64,000 bases of DNA, from assembly GCF_004299445.1 (NCBI RefSeq), contig NZ_SCTC01000068.1:1-64000 (forward strand), written 5' to 3'. A program made the translations under genes and the position numbers. The notes beneath the pieces were generated by a model, which saw only the letters and a list, made by a program, of their open reading frames with translations, had not been told where the DNA came from and did not search any database. Shown piece after piece: positions 56,014-64,000 of this stretch (within the stretch, counting starts at the first letter, position 1; each line of letters opens with the position of its first letter). Source of the DNA: Phenylobacterium sp. (GTDB lineage: Bacteria > Pseudomonadota > Alphaproteobacteria > Caulobacterales > Caulobacteraceae).

Positions 56014-57506
56014 GCAGGCACCGCGTCGAACGCGATGGTCATCCGGCGCTCGTCGGTCGTGAAGGGCACGGTCCCGTGCCACATGTACGAGGGGAACAGC
56101 ACCAGCCGGCCAGGCTTGGGCCGTATGAAGTGATCGGCAGGCTGCGGCGGATCGGTGACGAAGGGCGGCTGGCCGAACCGGATCCAACCCTGCTTCTCGG
56201 CGCTGTCCAGGGCGCTGTCTGGCGTCTCGACATAGAAGGCCGACGACAGCCAGCCCTCGGGGTGGAAGTGGTCCTTGTGGAAGCCGCTGGGCTTCAGTCG
56301 CACCGACCAGGCCCCCTCGATGCGGTAGTTCCCGGTCGAGCGCGACCGCAGGGGATCGGTCCCGGCGCCCAGCCTGGCGATGTGCTCGCGGATCGGGGCG
56401 TCGATGGCCTTGAAGAACGCCTGGATCGCCGGGTTGTCCGAGCCCGTCAGCCGGTAGGTCGTCTGGCTGCCGTGGCGCAGGGACTGCGACGACGGGTGAG
56501 TATCGTAGATGTGGAGACGATTGAGGGCGGCGGCGAGGTCGGCGAGGTAGCTGGGCAGGTCGGCCCACCCCGCCGGCGCGGAGATCTCGTAGGCGCCGAC
56601 CATGGCGTCATAGTCGTAGAGTTCGCGGTAGAGCGGGTCGCCCAGGGCGCGCGCCGCCGACGCCGCCCAGCCCCACAGAGACTGGTTGCCCGGATCCAGC
56701 TCCAGGCCCCGCCGCGCCTTCGCCAGCGCCAGGTCGGCGCGCCCGCGGGCGAGATGGACAATCACCGCCTGGCTCAGGACGCCGGGCTGGTCGGGCAACC
56801 GCGCCTCGGCCCGCGCCGCCAGCCGCTCGGCGTCGTCCAGCCGGCCCAGTTCCAGCGCCGCCTGTCCCGCGGCCATCAGCAGCGCCACCTCGTCGGGCAT
56901 TCGATCGGCGGCCATGGCCAGCAGGGCAGCGCCCTTCTCGGCCTGGCCGGCGGCTTCGAGGAACCTGGCCTTGGTCAGCAGGAGCGGCGCGGGAAGGCCG
57001 CCGGCGTGGGCGCAGCGATCCAGGATCATCTCGGCCTCGGCCAGGTCGCCCCGCCGCATCCAGACGAGGTTGGCGTACTCGGCGGCCGTCTCGACCCGGT
57101 TCGGCGCCCTGCGCAGCGCCTCACGATAGGCGTTCTCTGCGCCGTCCAGGTCTCCGACGGCCGACTTGGCGCGCGCCATCACGCCCCAGCTCAGCGCGCC
57201 GTCGAGTCCGAGTCGGAACCCATGCTCCATGGCCGCGACGGCCTGGGCCCCGTGGCCCAGATCCCCAAGGGTTGCGGCCAGATTGTGCCAGGCCACGCCG
57301 CTTGACGGGTATCGGCTGGTGGCCCGGGTGTCGAAGACCAGCGCCTCCTCGCGTCGGCCCAGCGCCTTGAGCGCCGTGGACTGCACGGCCAGCGCCCGGT
57401 GGCTGGGCTCGGGATGCTCGGCCAGGGGCGTCGTGAGCGCCAGCGCCTCTTCGATGCGGCCCTCGTCCAGCAGGGCCTTGGCGCGATCCACGGGGTCTTG
57501 GCTCAA
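56010..57506 (-). CDS. TPR-repeat protein fused to a 2-oxoglutarate oxygenase domain
   Basis: A 498-residue protein. Residues 1-290 are tetratricopeptide-like helical repeats (RALAVQSTALKALGRREEALVF, VAWHNLAATLGDLGHGAQAVAAMEHG). The C-terminal 200 residues form a 2OG-Fe(II) oxygenase: HKD in FHKDHFHPEGWLSSAFYV, distal His in SYMWHGTVPF and the 2OG arginine in DERRMTI. Start is a TTG overlapping the rlu stop (TTGA) with AGAGG upstream. It probably hydroxylates a protein or a surface molecule recognised by the repeats. Confidence 0.88.
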   Translation of the reverse strand: MSQDPVDRAKALLDEGRIEEALALTTPLAEHPEPSHRALAVQSTALKALGRREEALVFDTRATSRYPSSGVAWHNLAATLGDLGHGAQAVAAMEHGFRLGLDGALSWGVMARAKSAVGDLDGAENAYREALRRAPNRVETAAEYANLVWMRRGDLAEAEMILDRCAHAGGLPAPLLLTKARFLEAAGQAEKGAALLAMAADRMPDEVALLMAAGQAALELGRLDDAERLAARAEARLPDQPGVLSQAVIVHLARGRADLALAKARRGLELDPGNQSLWGWAASAARALGDPLYRELYDYDAMVGAYEISAPAGWADLPSYLADLAAALNRLHIYDTHPSSQSLRHGSQTTYRLTGSDNPAIQAFFKAIDAPIREHIARLGAGTDPLRSRSTGNYRIEGAWSVRLKPSGFHKDHFHPEGWLSSAFYVETPDSALDSAEKQGWIRFGQPPFVTDPPQPADHFIRPKPGRLVLFPSYMWHGTVPFTTDERRMTIAFDAVPA

Positions 57507-58480
57507 CGGCGCCTCTTGAAGGGTTCAGGGTCGGCCTCATGCTCGTCGAAGCCGAAATGTTCGAAGCCGGCCTTCAGCTCGCGGCTGATCGGGGCTTCCA
57601 GAATCAGGGTCCCACGCGAGGGGTGCGGCAGGACCAGCCGACGCGCGTGCAGCTGCATCTTGAGACCGCCGGACAACTCGACCGAGGCCTCGGTATTGTA
57701 CTTCAGGTCGCCCAGGATCGGATGGCCCATGGCCAGCATATGGGCGCGGAGCTGGTGGGTGCGCCCGGTGTGGGGCCACAGCGCCATCCAGGCGGCGCGG
57801 GGCCCGGCACGAGCGATGGTCACGAACTCGGTCTCGGCCTGCTCGGCGCGGTCGTCCTTGGGGTCGACCGGGACCATCATCTCGCGGTCGCCGACACCCT
57901 TTTTGGCCAACGGCAGGTTCAGCACGCCGTCGCCCGGCTTCGGGAAGCCCGCCACGATGGCCCAATAGACCTTCTGCGCCCGGCGCTTGGCGAACGCCCC
58001 CGCCAGCTTGGCGGTCGCGCTCGGCGTCTTGCCCAGCACCAGAACGCCCGAGGTGTCGCGGTCCAGTCGGTGGACCAGACGGGGCCGGTCCAGCCCCTCC
58101 CCCCAGGCCGAGAGCAGCCGGTCGATATGCTTCGAGGTCTTGGTCCCGCCCTGCACCGCCAGGCCGGAAGGCTTGTTCAGCGCCAGCACCTCCTCGTCCT
58201 CGTAGATCACCAGGCTCTTGGCGTAGGCGATGTCGCGGGCGGGCAACTGGCCCTTCTCCTCCGGGTCCGGCGCCTCGGGAAGCGGCGGCACGCGCACCTG
58301 GCTGCCGGCCGACAAGCGCGTGTCGGGCTTGGCGCGCGCGCCGTCCACCCGGATCTGCCCCGATCGCGTCAGCTTCTGGATCTGGATGTGGTTGAGGTGC
58401 GGCCAGCGGCGCTTGAACCACCGGTCCAGGCGCACGCCCTCCTCGCCCTTGTCCACATAGAGGGTCTTGACCTCTCTCAT
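57503..58480 (-). CDS. RluA-family pseudouridine synthase with S4 domain
   Basis: A 325-residue pseudouridine synthase. An N-terminal S4 RNA-binding domain (VRLDRWFKRRWPHLNHIQIQKLTRSGQIRVDG) precedes the RluA catalytic domain with the active-site aspartate in HRLDRDTSGVLVLGK and the TGRTHQLRAHM motif. Likely RluC, acting on 23S rRNA (positions 955/2504/2580 in E. coli numbering), though RluD-type activity is not excluded. It overlaps crcB (ATGA) and the TPR gene (TTGA). Confidence 0.93.
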   Translation of the reverse strand: MREVKTLYVDKGEEGVRLDRWFKRRWPHLNHIQIQKLTRSGQIRVDGARAKPDTRLSAGSQVRVPPLPEAPDPEEKGQLPARDIAYAKSLVIYEDEEVLALNKPSGLAVQGGTKTSKHIDRLLSAWGEGLDRPRLVHRLDRDTSGVLVLGKTPSATAKLAGAFAKRRAQKVYWAIVAGFPKPGDGVLNLPLAKKGVGDREMMVPVDPKDDRAEQAETEFVTIARAGPRAAWMALWPHTGRTHQLRAHMLAMGHPILGDLKYNTEASVELSGGLKMQLHARRLVLPHPSRGTLILEAPISRELKAGFEHFGFDEHEADPEPFKRRR

Positions 58481-58860
58481 GCGAGCAACCGTCGCATCAG
58501 CAGCAGGCCCGCGAAAAGAGCCGCCACCGACAACACCACCGAGCCCAGGCTGTAAACGAAGGCCTGCCCCCAGTCGCGTCGTTCGATCATCAGCGCCACC
58601 TCCAGAGAGAAGGCGGAGAACGTCGTGAAGCCGCCCAGGACCCCCACGCCCAGCAGAACCCGCCACTTCTCGCCGTCGGGCCCGCCTCTGAGCGCCAGCC
58701 AGCCGGCCAGCACGCCCATCAGGAGGCCGCCCAGCGCATTGGCCGCGAAGGTGCCGTAAGGCCAGCCTGGCCCCAGCACCCGGGTCGCCTGGACGCCCAG
58801 CAGGTAGCGCAGGATCGCGCCCGACCCGCCACCTACGGCCACAAGGAGAAGTGTCTGCAT
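58477..58860 (-). CDS. crcB: fluoride ion channel CrcB/Fluc
   Basis: A 127-residue membrane protein with four helices that exports fluoride as a dual-topology dimer. The family sequences GGGSGAILRY, YGTFAANALGGLLMG and GFTTFSAFSLE (Phe-box and Na+ site) are present. The ATG at 58860 is preferred as the open frame upstream is charged and unlike the family. No crcB-type fluoride riboswitch was recognised in the short 5' gap to the divergent gene. Confidence 0.94.
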   Translation of the reverse strand: MQTLLLVAVGGGSGAILRYLLGVQATRVLGPGWPYGTFAANALGGLLMGVLAGWLALRGGPDGEKWRVLLGVGVLGGFTTFSAFSLEVALMIERRDWGQAFVYSLGSVVLSVAALFAGLLLMRRLLA

Positions 58861-58917
58861 TCGAAGGGCCTTATGCGCGGCAAGACTTCGTTTGCCAACG
58901 TCGGCCAAGGTGGCCCC

Positions 58918-60165
58918 ATGTCGAACGACTCCGGCGGCAACGAGATTACGCGCATCAGCGCGGCGGACGCGCCCGCCATGCTGGAGCGGCTTGCGGGTTC
59001 GGATCGGCTGGAACGCGGCGCGGTCTTCCTCATCAGCGTCGAGGCGATCAAGGAGCGGTCGGGCGACCGCTGGGACAGGAAGCGCGACGACGTCTGGGGC
59101 TACCTCGGCCGCAAGCTCAACGAGTACCTGTCATACCAGGACATCCATCAGCAGGTCAGCGACACCGAAGTGCTGGTGGCGATGACCACCGAGGAGGGCG
59201 TGGCCGCCCAGGCGGTGGGCATGAAGGTGCTGGAGGAGGTGCTGGAATTCTTTCTGGGCGCCGCCAACCGGCGCGACATCCGCGTCAAGGCCGTGACCAA
59301 GATCGACGGCCACCTGCTCAGCTGCACCGAAATCGACCCCGAGGCCATCGCGACCGCGCGGGCCACCGCCAGGCCGGAGCCAGAGCGCGAGCCGGCCATC
59401 TCCCCCTATCAGATGAGGGTCAGCGCCCAGGCCGAGCGCGAGCGCAATCCCGTGTCGTTCGTGGCCGCCAGCGGCCACAAGCTGCTGATCGAGTTCGCCC
59501 TGGAGCATGTGATCAGCCTGCGCCACGGCGTGACGGCCGTGCTGCGGGTGGAGCCGACGGTGCGCTACTACGCGACCGGCGAGGTCATCCCGACGCGGAA
59601 GTACGGCAAGTTGGCCGATGTGGACCTGATGGCGTTGGACAGCGCCACCCTGGCGTTCGGCAGCCTGTTTCTGCCGCAGGATGCACGCACCCAACCGCCG
59701 CTGATCCTGCCGGTCTCGTTCCGTACGATGGGCGGGCGCAAGGGCCGCCAGCTGCTGATCGGCATGCCCTGCGCCTCGCCGGAACTGGTGCGCCAGGGCG
59801 CCATGATCGAGTTCATCGATATCGACCACGGCACGCCGCCCGGCCGCCTGGTCGAAGTGGTCAGTCTGGTGAGCGGCGTCGCGCGCGGGGTGCTGGCGCG
59901 GTTGCAGCCCACGGGCGACGCCCTGCGGCCTGTCAGCGGTGCGCGCTTCAACGGCTTGTCGGTCGATGTCGCGGAACTGGGCCTGCCCGACGCCAAGCTG
60001 CCGTCGTTCCTGCGTCAGATGGCGCACCAGATGCGCGGCAAGGCGCCGGCCCTGATCGCCCAGGGGCTGGGCGAGCGCCTGCACCTCGACATGGCCGAAG
60101 AAGCCGGATTCACGCACGCCGGCATCCGCGCCGCGCCGAAGACGGTGACGCGTCAGGTCGCCTGA
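58918..60165 (+). CDS. putative degenerate GGDEF-EAL-like protein
   Basis: A 415-residue cytoplasmic protein with no ready family name. Residues 35-140 follow the secondary-structure order of a GGDEF domain (VFLISVEAIK, then a helix with two conserved lysines, DIHQQVSDTEVLVAM, KVLEEVLEFFLG, VKAVTKID) but the sugar-binding signature is replaced near residues 78-88. Residues 185-400 follow an EAL order (LRHGVTAVLRVEP, ILPVSFRTM, EFIDIDHG, FNGLSVDV, LIAQGLGERLHLDMAEEAGFTHAGI) without catalytic ExLxR. It would be a c-di-GMP-pathway scaffold or sensor, not an enzyme. An ATG 45 bases upstream is also possible. Confidence 0.6.
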   Translation: MSNDSGGNEITRISAADAPAMLERLAGSDRLERGAVFLISVEAIKERSGDRWDRKRDDVWGYLGRKLNEYLSYQDIHQQVSDTEVLVAMTTEEGVAAQAVGMKVLEEVLEFFLGAANRRDIRVKAVTKIDGHLLSCTEIDPEAIATARATARPEPEREPAISPYQMRVSAQAERERNPVSFVAASGHKLLIEFALEHVISLRHGVTAVLRVEPTVRYYATGEVIPTRKYGKLADVDLMALDSATLAFGSLFLPQDARTQPPLILPVSFRTMGGRKGRQLLIGMPCASPELVRQGAMIEFIDIDHGTPPGRLVEVVSLVSGVARGVLARLQPTGDALRPVSGARFNGLSVDVAELGLPDAKLPSFLRQMAHQMRGKAPALIAQGLGERLHLDMAEEAGFTHAGIRAAPKTVTRQVA

Positions 60166-60654
60166 CTAGATCCGTTCGCCCAGCGTCTTGCGCAGGGCCC
60201 GGGCGTCATAGGTGTCGGCGCCGCGCGGGCGTTCGCCCCGGCCCATGACGACCTCGATGGTCGACGTCACCGACGGCCCCGGACCGAGGCTCATGCTGCC
60301 CAGACCAACGCCCACGCCGATGCCTGAGCGGCGCCCGTAGCTGCCGCCGCCGACACCCAGGCTGACCTGTGGCCCACGATCGGGCCGGCCCTCCATGTAG
60401 CGATCAGCGACCCGGAACCAGTCGTAGCCTTCGGCAATGGCAAGGTCGGCGGCGCGAACCAGGGCATAGTCCTGGACCTGCTGCGGGGGCGCGCCGGGGC
60501 CGCCCTGGAAGGTCACGCGGTAGCGGCCAGGTTCTATGCGGTACTCACGGTAGCCGACGGCGCTGGCAGAGCCGGCGGGCTGGTAGAGTGTCGGCGTGGC
60601 GGCGCAGGCGGTGACCGAAAGTGCGGCCGCAGCGATCAGGATCAGGCGGATCAT
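60166..60654 (-). CDS. CC0125/CC1285-type lipoprotein
   Basis: A 162-residue predicted lipoprotein (signal with SVTAC lipobox, Cys17). The YREYRIEPGRYRVTFQGG and LVRAADLAIAEGYDWFRVAD segments match a lipoprotein family annotated CC0125/CC1285 in Caulobacter; a glycine-rich stretch follows. Function unknown. Convergent with the GGDEF-EAL-like gene, with no gap between stop codons. Confidence 0.85.
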   Translation of the reverse strand: MIRLILIAAAALSVTACAATPTLYQPAGSASAVGYREYRIEPGRYRVTFQGGPGAPPQQVQDYALVRAADLAIAEGYDWFRVADRYMEGRPDRGPQVSLGVGGGSYGRRSGIGVGVGLGSMSLGPGPSVTSTIEVVMGRGERPRGADTYDARALRKTLGERI

Positions 60655-60734
60655 GGACAGTGGTCCGAGCGAAAAGTGACGTCCCTTCCGGGGCTTGTAG
60701 CCCGAAACGGTTAAGTCCGCGCGCCCGTTCCTGG

Positions 60735-61466
60735 TTACCGCAGCCCCAGCGCGTCGATCAGAGCGGCCATGTCGGCCGGCGGCGGCGCCTCCAGCCGCTT
60801 GGTCCCGCCACCCGGGTGCGGAAATCCCAGCGCCGTCGCATGCAGCATCAACCGCGGGATCGGCTGGCCGTTGACCACGAGCGCGCCGCCGTATCGGGCG
60901 TCTCCCGCAATCGGCCGCCCGATCGACGCGAGATGCACACGCAGCTGGTGCATGCGCCCCGACTCGGGATCGAGCTGCAGGAGCGCACTGCCCTCGCCCG
61001 CCTTGAGCGTCTTGTAACGTGAGCGGGCGGTCTCGGCGTCGGGGTGATCGGCGCTGCAGACCTGCATGTAGGCCTCCCGCCCCTGCTCCACCCGGCGCAG
61101 CGGCGCATCGATCGCGCCGCCTTTCGGGTCCGGCGCGCCGGGCGTGACGATGGCCAGGTAGGTCTTGGAAAATGCCCGCCGCATCATGGCCTTGCCCAGG
61201 AAACTTGCGGCCGGCTGGGTCTTGGCGGTCAGGATCACGCCCGAGGTGTCGCGGTCCAGTCGGTGGATCAGCCGCGGCCGCGCCTTGCCCGGCTTGGCGA
61301 ACGCCCAGAGCAGCTCGTCCAGGGTGTTCACCTGCCCCCGGCCGCCCTGGCTCGACAGGCCCGCAGGCTTGTTCAGGGCCAGGATGTCGGCGTCCTCGTA
61401 CATCACCAGGCCGCGCACGAACGCGACCTCCTCGGGCGTCAGCTGAACAGGCTTCTGGGTTTTCAC
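60735..61466 (-). CDS. RluA-family pseudouridine synthase (no S4 domain)
   Basis: A 243-residue enzyme with the catalytic HRLDRDTSGVILTAK, RMHQLRVHL motif and ALNKPAGL but no S4 domain. This layout fits RluA or a related 23S/tRNA synthase. The GTG at 61466 is chosen because AAGGG lies six bases upstream; a further upstream GTG lacks one. It overlaps nothing, but the next gene ends 11 bp upstream inside its 5' region, so the two are adjacent on the same strand. Confidence 0.92.
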   Translation of the reverse strand: MKTQKPVQLTPEEVAFVRGLVMYEDADILALNKPAGLSSQGGRGQVNTLDELLWAFAKPGKARPRLIHRLDRDTSGVILTAKTQPAASFLGKAMMRRAFSKTYLAIVTPGAPDPKGGAIDAPLRRVEQGREAYMQVCSADHPDAETARSRYKTLKAGEGSALLQLDPESGRMHQLRVHLASIGRPIAGDARYGGALVVNGQPIPRLMLHATALGFPHPGGGTKRLEAPPPADMAALIDALGLR

Positions 61467-61476
61467 CCGCGCCCTT

Positions 61477-61923
61477 CTAGCGGAGCACACCCCGCTTCGT
61501 CATCGCCCAAGCGAAGCCGGCCAGCAGCACGCAGATCACCACGATGACAATCGGGAACGCGAGGCCCCCCATGAACTCTCCGCCCGGCGCCGTCGCGGTG
61601 TGGAGCAGCGAGCCCGCCGCCCCGAGCGTGGACACCGCAAACGCGTGCATCGCCCACCTCGACCGCGCAAGCAGGAGCAGCGACCCCACCACCGAGCCCC
61701 ACACGCCCACGGCCCAAACCGCATGCATCCAGGTCGGATAGGCGGCGATGAACGCAATCTGTGGCTCCGTCATGCCGGCCGAGCGCATGTAGGCGTCGCC
61801 CTGCACGTGGCTCATCGTGTAGTCGAATCCGCCGAACGCGTTCCAAAGCAGGCTCACGCCCGCTACAATCCAGAACCACCAGGGGGTCGCCCGCGGCGTC
61901 GCCGTGCCCGTCGTTGTGGTCAT
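61477..61923 (-). CDS. four-helix membrane protein of unknown function
   Basis: A 148-residue protein with four membrane helices (about residues 16-34, 62-80, 85-105 and 118-140) and the segment LLWNAFGGFDYTMSHVQGDAYM, common to a small unnamed family. GGGGAGGG five bases before the ATG at 61923 decides the start. Possibly co-transcribed with the pseudouridine synthase gene. Confidence 0.8.
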   Translation of the reverse strand: MTTTTGTATPRATPWWFWIVAGVSLLWNAFGGFDYTMSHVQGDAYMRSAGMTEPQIAFIAAYPTWMHAVWAVGVWGSVVGSLLLLARSRWAMHAFAVSTLGAAGSLLHTATAPGGEFMGGLAFPIVIVVICVLLAGFAWAMTKRGVLR

Positions 61924-61994
61924 CGTACCCTCCCCAGGGAATGGAGAGAGCCTAGGCTGCGGAATGCCAGCGAACAACGGTCACCGGAGACCGT

Positions 61995-63290
61995 TCAGCC
62001 CCTGCGCAGCGCCGCCCATCGCTCAAGACGTTCCTTGATGCGCGCCTCGTTCCCCTCGCCGCGCGGCTGATAGAACTGCCGCCGCTCCATCCCTTCGGGG
62101 AAATAGTTCTGTCCCGAGAAGCCTTCGGCGGCGTCGTGGTCGTACTGATAGCCCTTGCCGTAGCCCAGGTCCTTCATCAGCCGCGTTGGCGCGTTCAGGA
62201 TGTGTGACGGCGGCATCAGCGAGCCGGTCTCCTTGGCCGCCTTCATGGCCGCGCCGAAGGCCTTGTAGACGGCGTTCGACTTGGGCGCGCAGGCCAGATG
62301 CACCACCAGCTGCGCCAGCGCGATCTCGCCTTCGGGCGAGCCCAGGAAGTCGTAGGTGTCCTTGGCGGCGTTCGCGAGGACGAGGCTCATCGGATCGGCC
62401 TCGCCGATGTCCTCGGCCGCCGCGCGGATCAGGCGGCGCGCCACGAACAGCGGGTCTTCGCCGCCCGTCAGCATCCGCGCCAGCCAGTAGAGCGCCGCGT
62501 CCGGGTCGGACCCCCGGATCGACTTATGCAGGGCCGAGATGAGGTTGTAGTGCTCCTCGCGGTCCTTGTCGTAGGCGGGACTCCGCTTCTGCAGGATCTG
62601 CCCCAGCTCCTTGGCGGTCAGCGGCTTGGCCGAGGCGATGTTGAAAAGGGTCTCGGAGAGCGTCAGCAGATAGCGTCCATCCCCATCGGCCAGGGCGGTC
62701 AGGGCGGCGCGGGCCTCAGGCTCGAGTGGCAGCTTGCGGCCTTCATGCGCCTCAGCCTTGGCCAGCAGTTGCTCGAGCGCCTCGTCGTCCAGGCGCTTCA
62801 GCACGAACACCTGGCTGCGCGACAACAGCGCTCCATTCAGCTCGAACGAAGGATTCTCGGTGGTCGCGCCCACCAGCGTGACAATCCCTTCCTCCACGAA
62901 CGGCAGGAAACCGTCCTGCTGGGCGCGGTTGAAGCGGTGGATCTCATCGACGAACAGGAGGGTCGCCTGGCCTGCGAGACGACGCGCACGGGCCTGCTCG
63001 AAGGCCTTCTTCAGGTCGGCCACGCCCGAGAACACCGCCGACAGCTGCTGGAATTCGTAGCCCGCCGCCTTCGCCAAGAGGCGCGCGATGGTGGTCTTCC
63101 CCGTCCCCGGCGGGCCCCAGAGGATCATCGAGCTCAACCGCTTCGCCTCGGCCATCCGCCCGATGGGGCCTTCGGGCCCCAACAGGTGGTCCTGGCCCAC
63201 CACCTCAGCCAGCGTCTGCGGGCGCAGGCGGTCGGCCAGCGGCGACGGCTGTTGCGGCTTCAGGCCCGCGGCTTCGAAGAGGTCGGCCAT
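61995..63290 (-). CDS. rarA: replication-associated recombination protein A (RarA/MgsA)
   Basis: A 431-residue AAA+ protein of the clamp-loader-like MgsA/RarA/WRNIP1 family, acting at stalled replication forks. Walker A GPPGTGKTT near residue 59, Walker B LLFVDEIHRFN, sensor VTLVGATTENPSFELN and the C-terminal tetramerisation region (HYNLISALHKSIRGSDPDAALYWLARML). The ATG at 63290 begins with the family sequence MADLFEAAG. Four bases separate it from the AbgT gene. Confidence 0.96.
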   Translation of the reverse strand: MADLFEAAGLKPQQPSPLADRLRPQTLAEVVGQDHLLGPEGPIGRMAEAKRLSSMILWGPPGTGKTTIARLLAKAAGYEFQQLSAVFSGVADLKKAFEQARARRLAGQATLLFVDEIHRFNRAQQDGFLPFVEEGIVTLVGATTENPSFELNGALLSRSQVFVLKRLDDEALEQLLAKAEAHEGRKLPLEPEARAALTALADGDGRYLLTLSETLFNIASAKPLTAKELGQILQKRSPAYDKDREEHYNLISALHKSIRGSDPDAALYWLARMLTGGEDPLFVARRLIRAAAEDIGEADPMSLVLANAAKDTYDFLGSPEGEIALAQLVVHLACAPKSNAVYKAFGAAMKAAKETGSLMPPSHILNAPTRLMKDLGYGKGYQYDHDAAEGFSGQNYFPEGMERRQFYQPRGEGNEARIKERLERWAALRRG

Positions 63291-63294
63291 CGGC

Positions 63295-64000
63295 TTACGG
63301 CCCTGTCAGGGCGCCGGGGCCGACGTAGTGCACCCCCGCGTGCGGCCCCAGAGGCAAGTCGAGCGCAGCCCAGACCAGCGTCATACTGATCCCTGCGGCC
63401 ATGAAGCAGAGCGCGTAGGGCAGCATCAGCGCCAGCAGGGATCCCACGCCTATGCTCTTGTCCCACCGGCGACAGAAAGCCAGCACCAGCGGGAAGTAGG
63501 ACATCAGGGGCGTCATGATGTTGGTATAGCTGTCGCCCATACGGTAGGCCGCCGTCGTCATCTCGGGCGAGATGCCCAGCAGCATGAACATCGGCACCAC
63601 CACCGGCGCCATCGCGCTCCACTTGGCGGACGCCGAGCCGATGAACAGATCCAGCACCGACGAGAAGGCCTGCACGCTCACCAGCAACAGCGGTGCGGGC
63701 AGCGCCAAGGCCTTCAAGGCCTCGGCGCCGTTGATCGCCGCGATGGGCCCCAGTCGCGACCAGTTGAACATCGCCACGAAGTGCGCCGCGAAGAACACGA
63801 ACACCACATAGGGCGCGATCGCGCGCACACCCCCGACCATCTGCTCAACGACGTCCGACGACGTCCTGATCACGCCGGCGCCGCGCCCGAAAGCGATCCC
63901 GCTCGCCATGAACAACAGCATGAAGCCCGCGATCAGCGCGCTGTAGAAGGGCTGCAGTTGGGCAGGACCGGTCTTCGACTCGTCGATCAGCGGCGTGTAT
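63295..64000 (-). CDS. AbgT-family transporter (truncated by the window end)
   Basis: The C-terminal 234 residues of an AbgT-type transporter (p-aminobenzoyl-glutamate or drug exporter family), read through the end of the window. Several membrane helices are present, with FIGSASAKWSAMAPVVVPMFMLLGISPEMTTAAYRMGDS, the most conserved segment. The start lies outside the window. Four bases separate it from rarA, downstream on the same strand. Confidence 0.88.
   Translation of the reverse strand, partial: YTPLIDESKTGPAQLQPFYSALIAGFMLLFMASGIAFGRGAGVIRTSSDVVEQMVGGVRAIAPYVVFVFFAAHFVAMFNWSRLGPIAAINGAEALKALALPAPLLLVSVQAFSSVLDLFIGSASAKWSAMAPVVVPMFMLLGISPEMTTAAYRMGDSYTNIMTPLMSYFPLVLAFCRRWDKSIGVGSLLALMLPYALCFMAAGISMTLVWAALDLPLGPHAGVHYVGPGALTGP

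Overview
The window is about 64 kb of GC-rich chromosome from an alphaproteobacterium of the family Caulobacteraceae (Caulobacter/Phenylobacterium type). The assignment rests on close matches to proteins typical of that group: an adjacent divK-pleD pair, mipZ, an SpmX-type lysozyme with two C-terminal membrane helices, clpS-clpA, a CC0125/CC1285-type lipoprotein and a phasin. Almost everything is chromosomal housekeeping. I see no integrase, transposase, phage module or CRISPR array.

Layout. 1-3.5 kb (minus strand): a soluble PAS chemoreceptor and an epimerase-glycosyltransferase pair. 3.6-14.2 kb: plsY-dprA-topA, a small membrane protein, an alpha/beta hydrolase, an iron-dependent alcohol dehydrogenase, rnr, a Nudix hydrolase and rpmG. 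14.3-17.5 kb: a membrane protein, a remnant of a PhyH-type dioxygenase, pleD and divK, and a HAD-like gene. 17.6-23.7 kb: a ROK sugar kinase overlapping dinB, an orphan gene, then clpS-clpA. 23.7-28.4 kb: LysE exporter, HIT protein, a DUF4287/DUF5655 protein, an overlapping ridA-GDPD-acyltransferase operon and a phasin. 28.7-35.5 kb: a secreted DD-carboxypeptidase with SPOR domain, a J-domain protein, mipZ, panC, a DUF1489 protein, an enoyl-CoA hydratase and a cNMP-binding patatin. 35.5-42.2 kb: a 22-codon mini-gene with an extreme Shine-Dalgarno sequence, a hybrid histidine kinase, an XRE regulator, a DUF3574 lipoprotein, spmX, mgtE and tRNA-Leu(GAG). 42.2-51 kb: an orphan FliN-like protein, lipB, a double winged-helix protein, a CAP protein, pccA and pccB on either side of msrB, a metallopeptidase-like gene and a BON protein. 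51-64 kb: SnoaL/TetR/ABM genes, the ATP12 chaperone, a DUF1800-DUF1501 pair, crcB with a pseudouridine synthase and a TPR-oxygenase, a putative degenerate GGDEF-EAL protein, a lipoprotein, a second pseudouridine synthase, rarA and a truncated AbgT transporter.

Working relationships. DivK, PleD, SpmX, MipZ and ClpA/ClpS all act in the asymmetric cell cycle: SpmX localises the DivJ kinase that phosphorylates DivK and PleD, and MipZ positions FtsZ. spmX is preceded by a good sigma-54 promoter match. PccA and PccB are the two halves of propionyl-CoA carboxylase. The phasin gene carries paired TGCAGTGCA boxes around its promoter. The least explained items are the 22-codon mini-gene (35566-35728), the GGDEF-EAL-like protein (58918-60165), and two structured intergenic inverted repeats (8202-8411 and 19804-19883).
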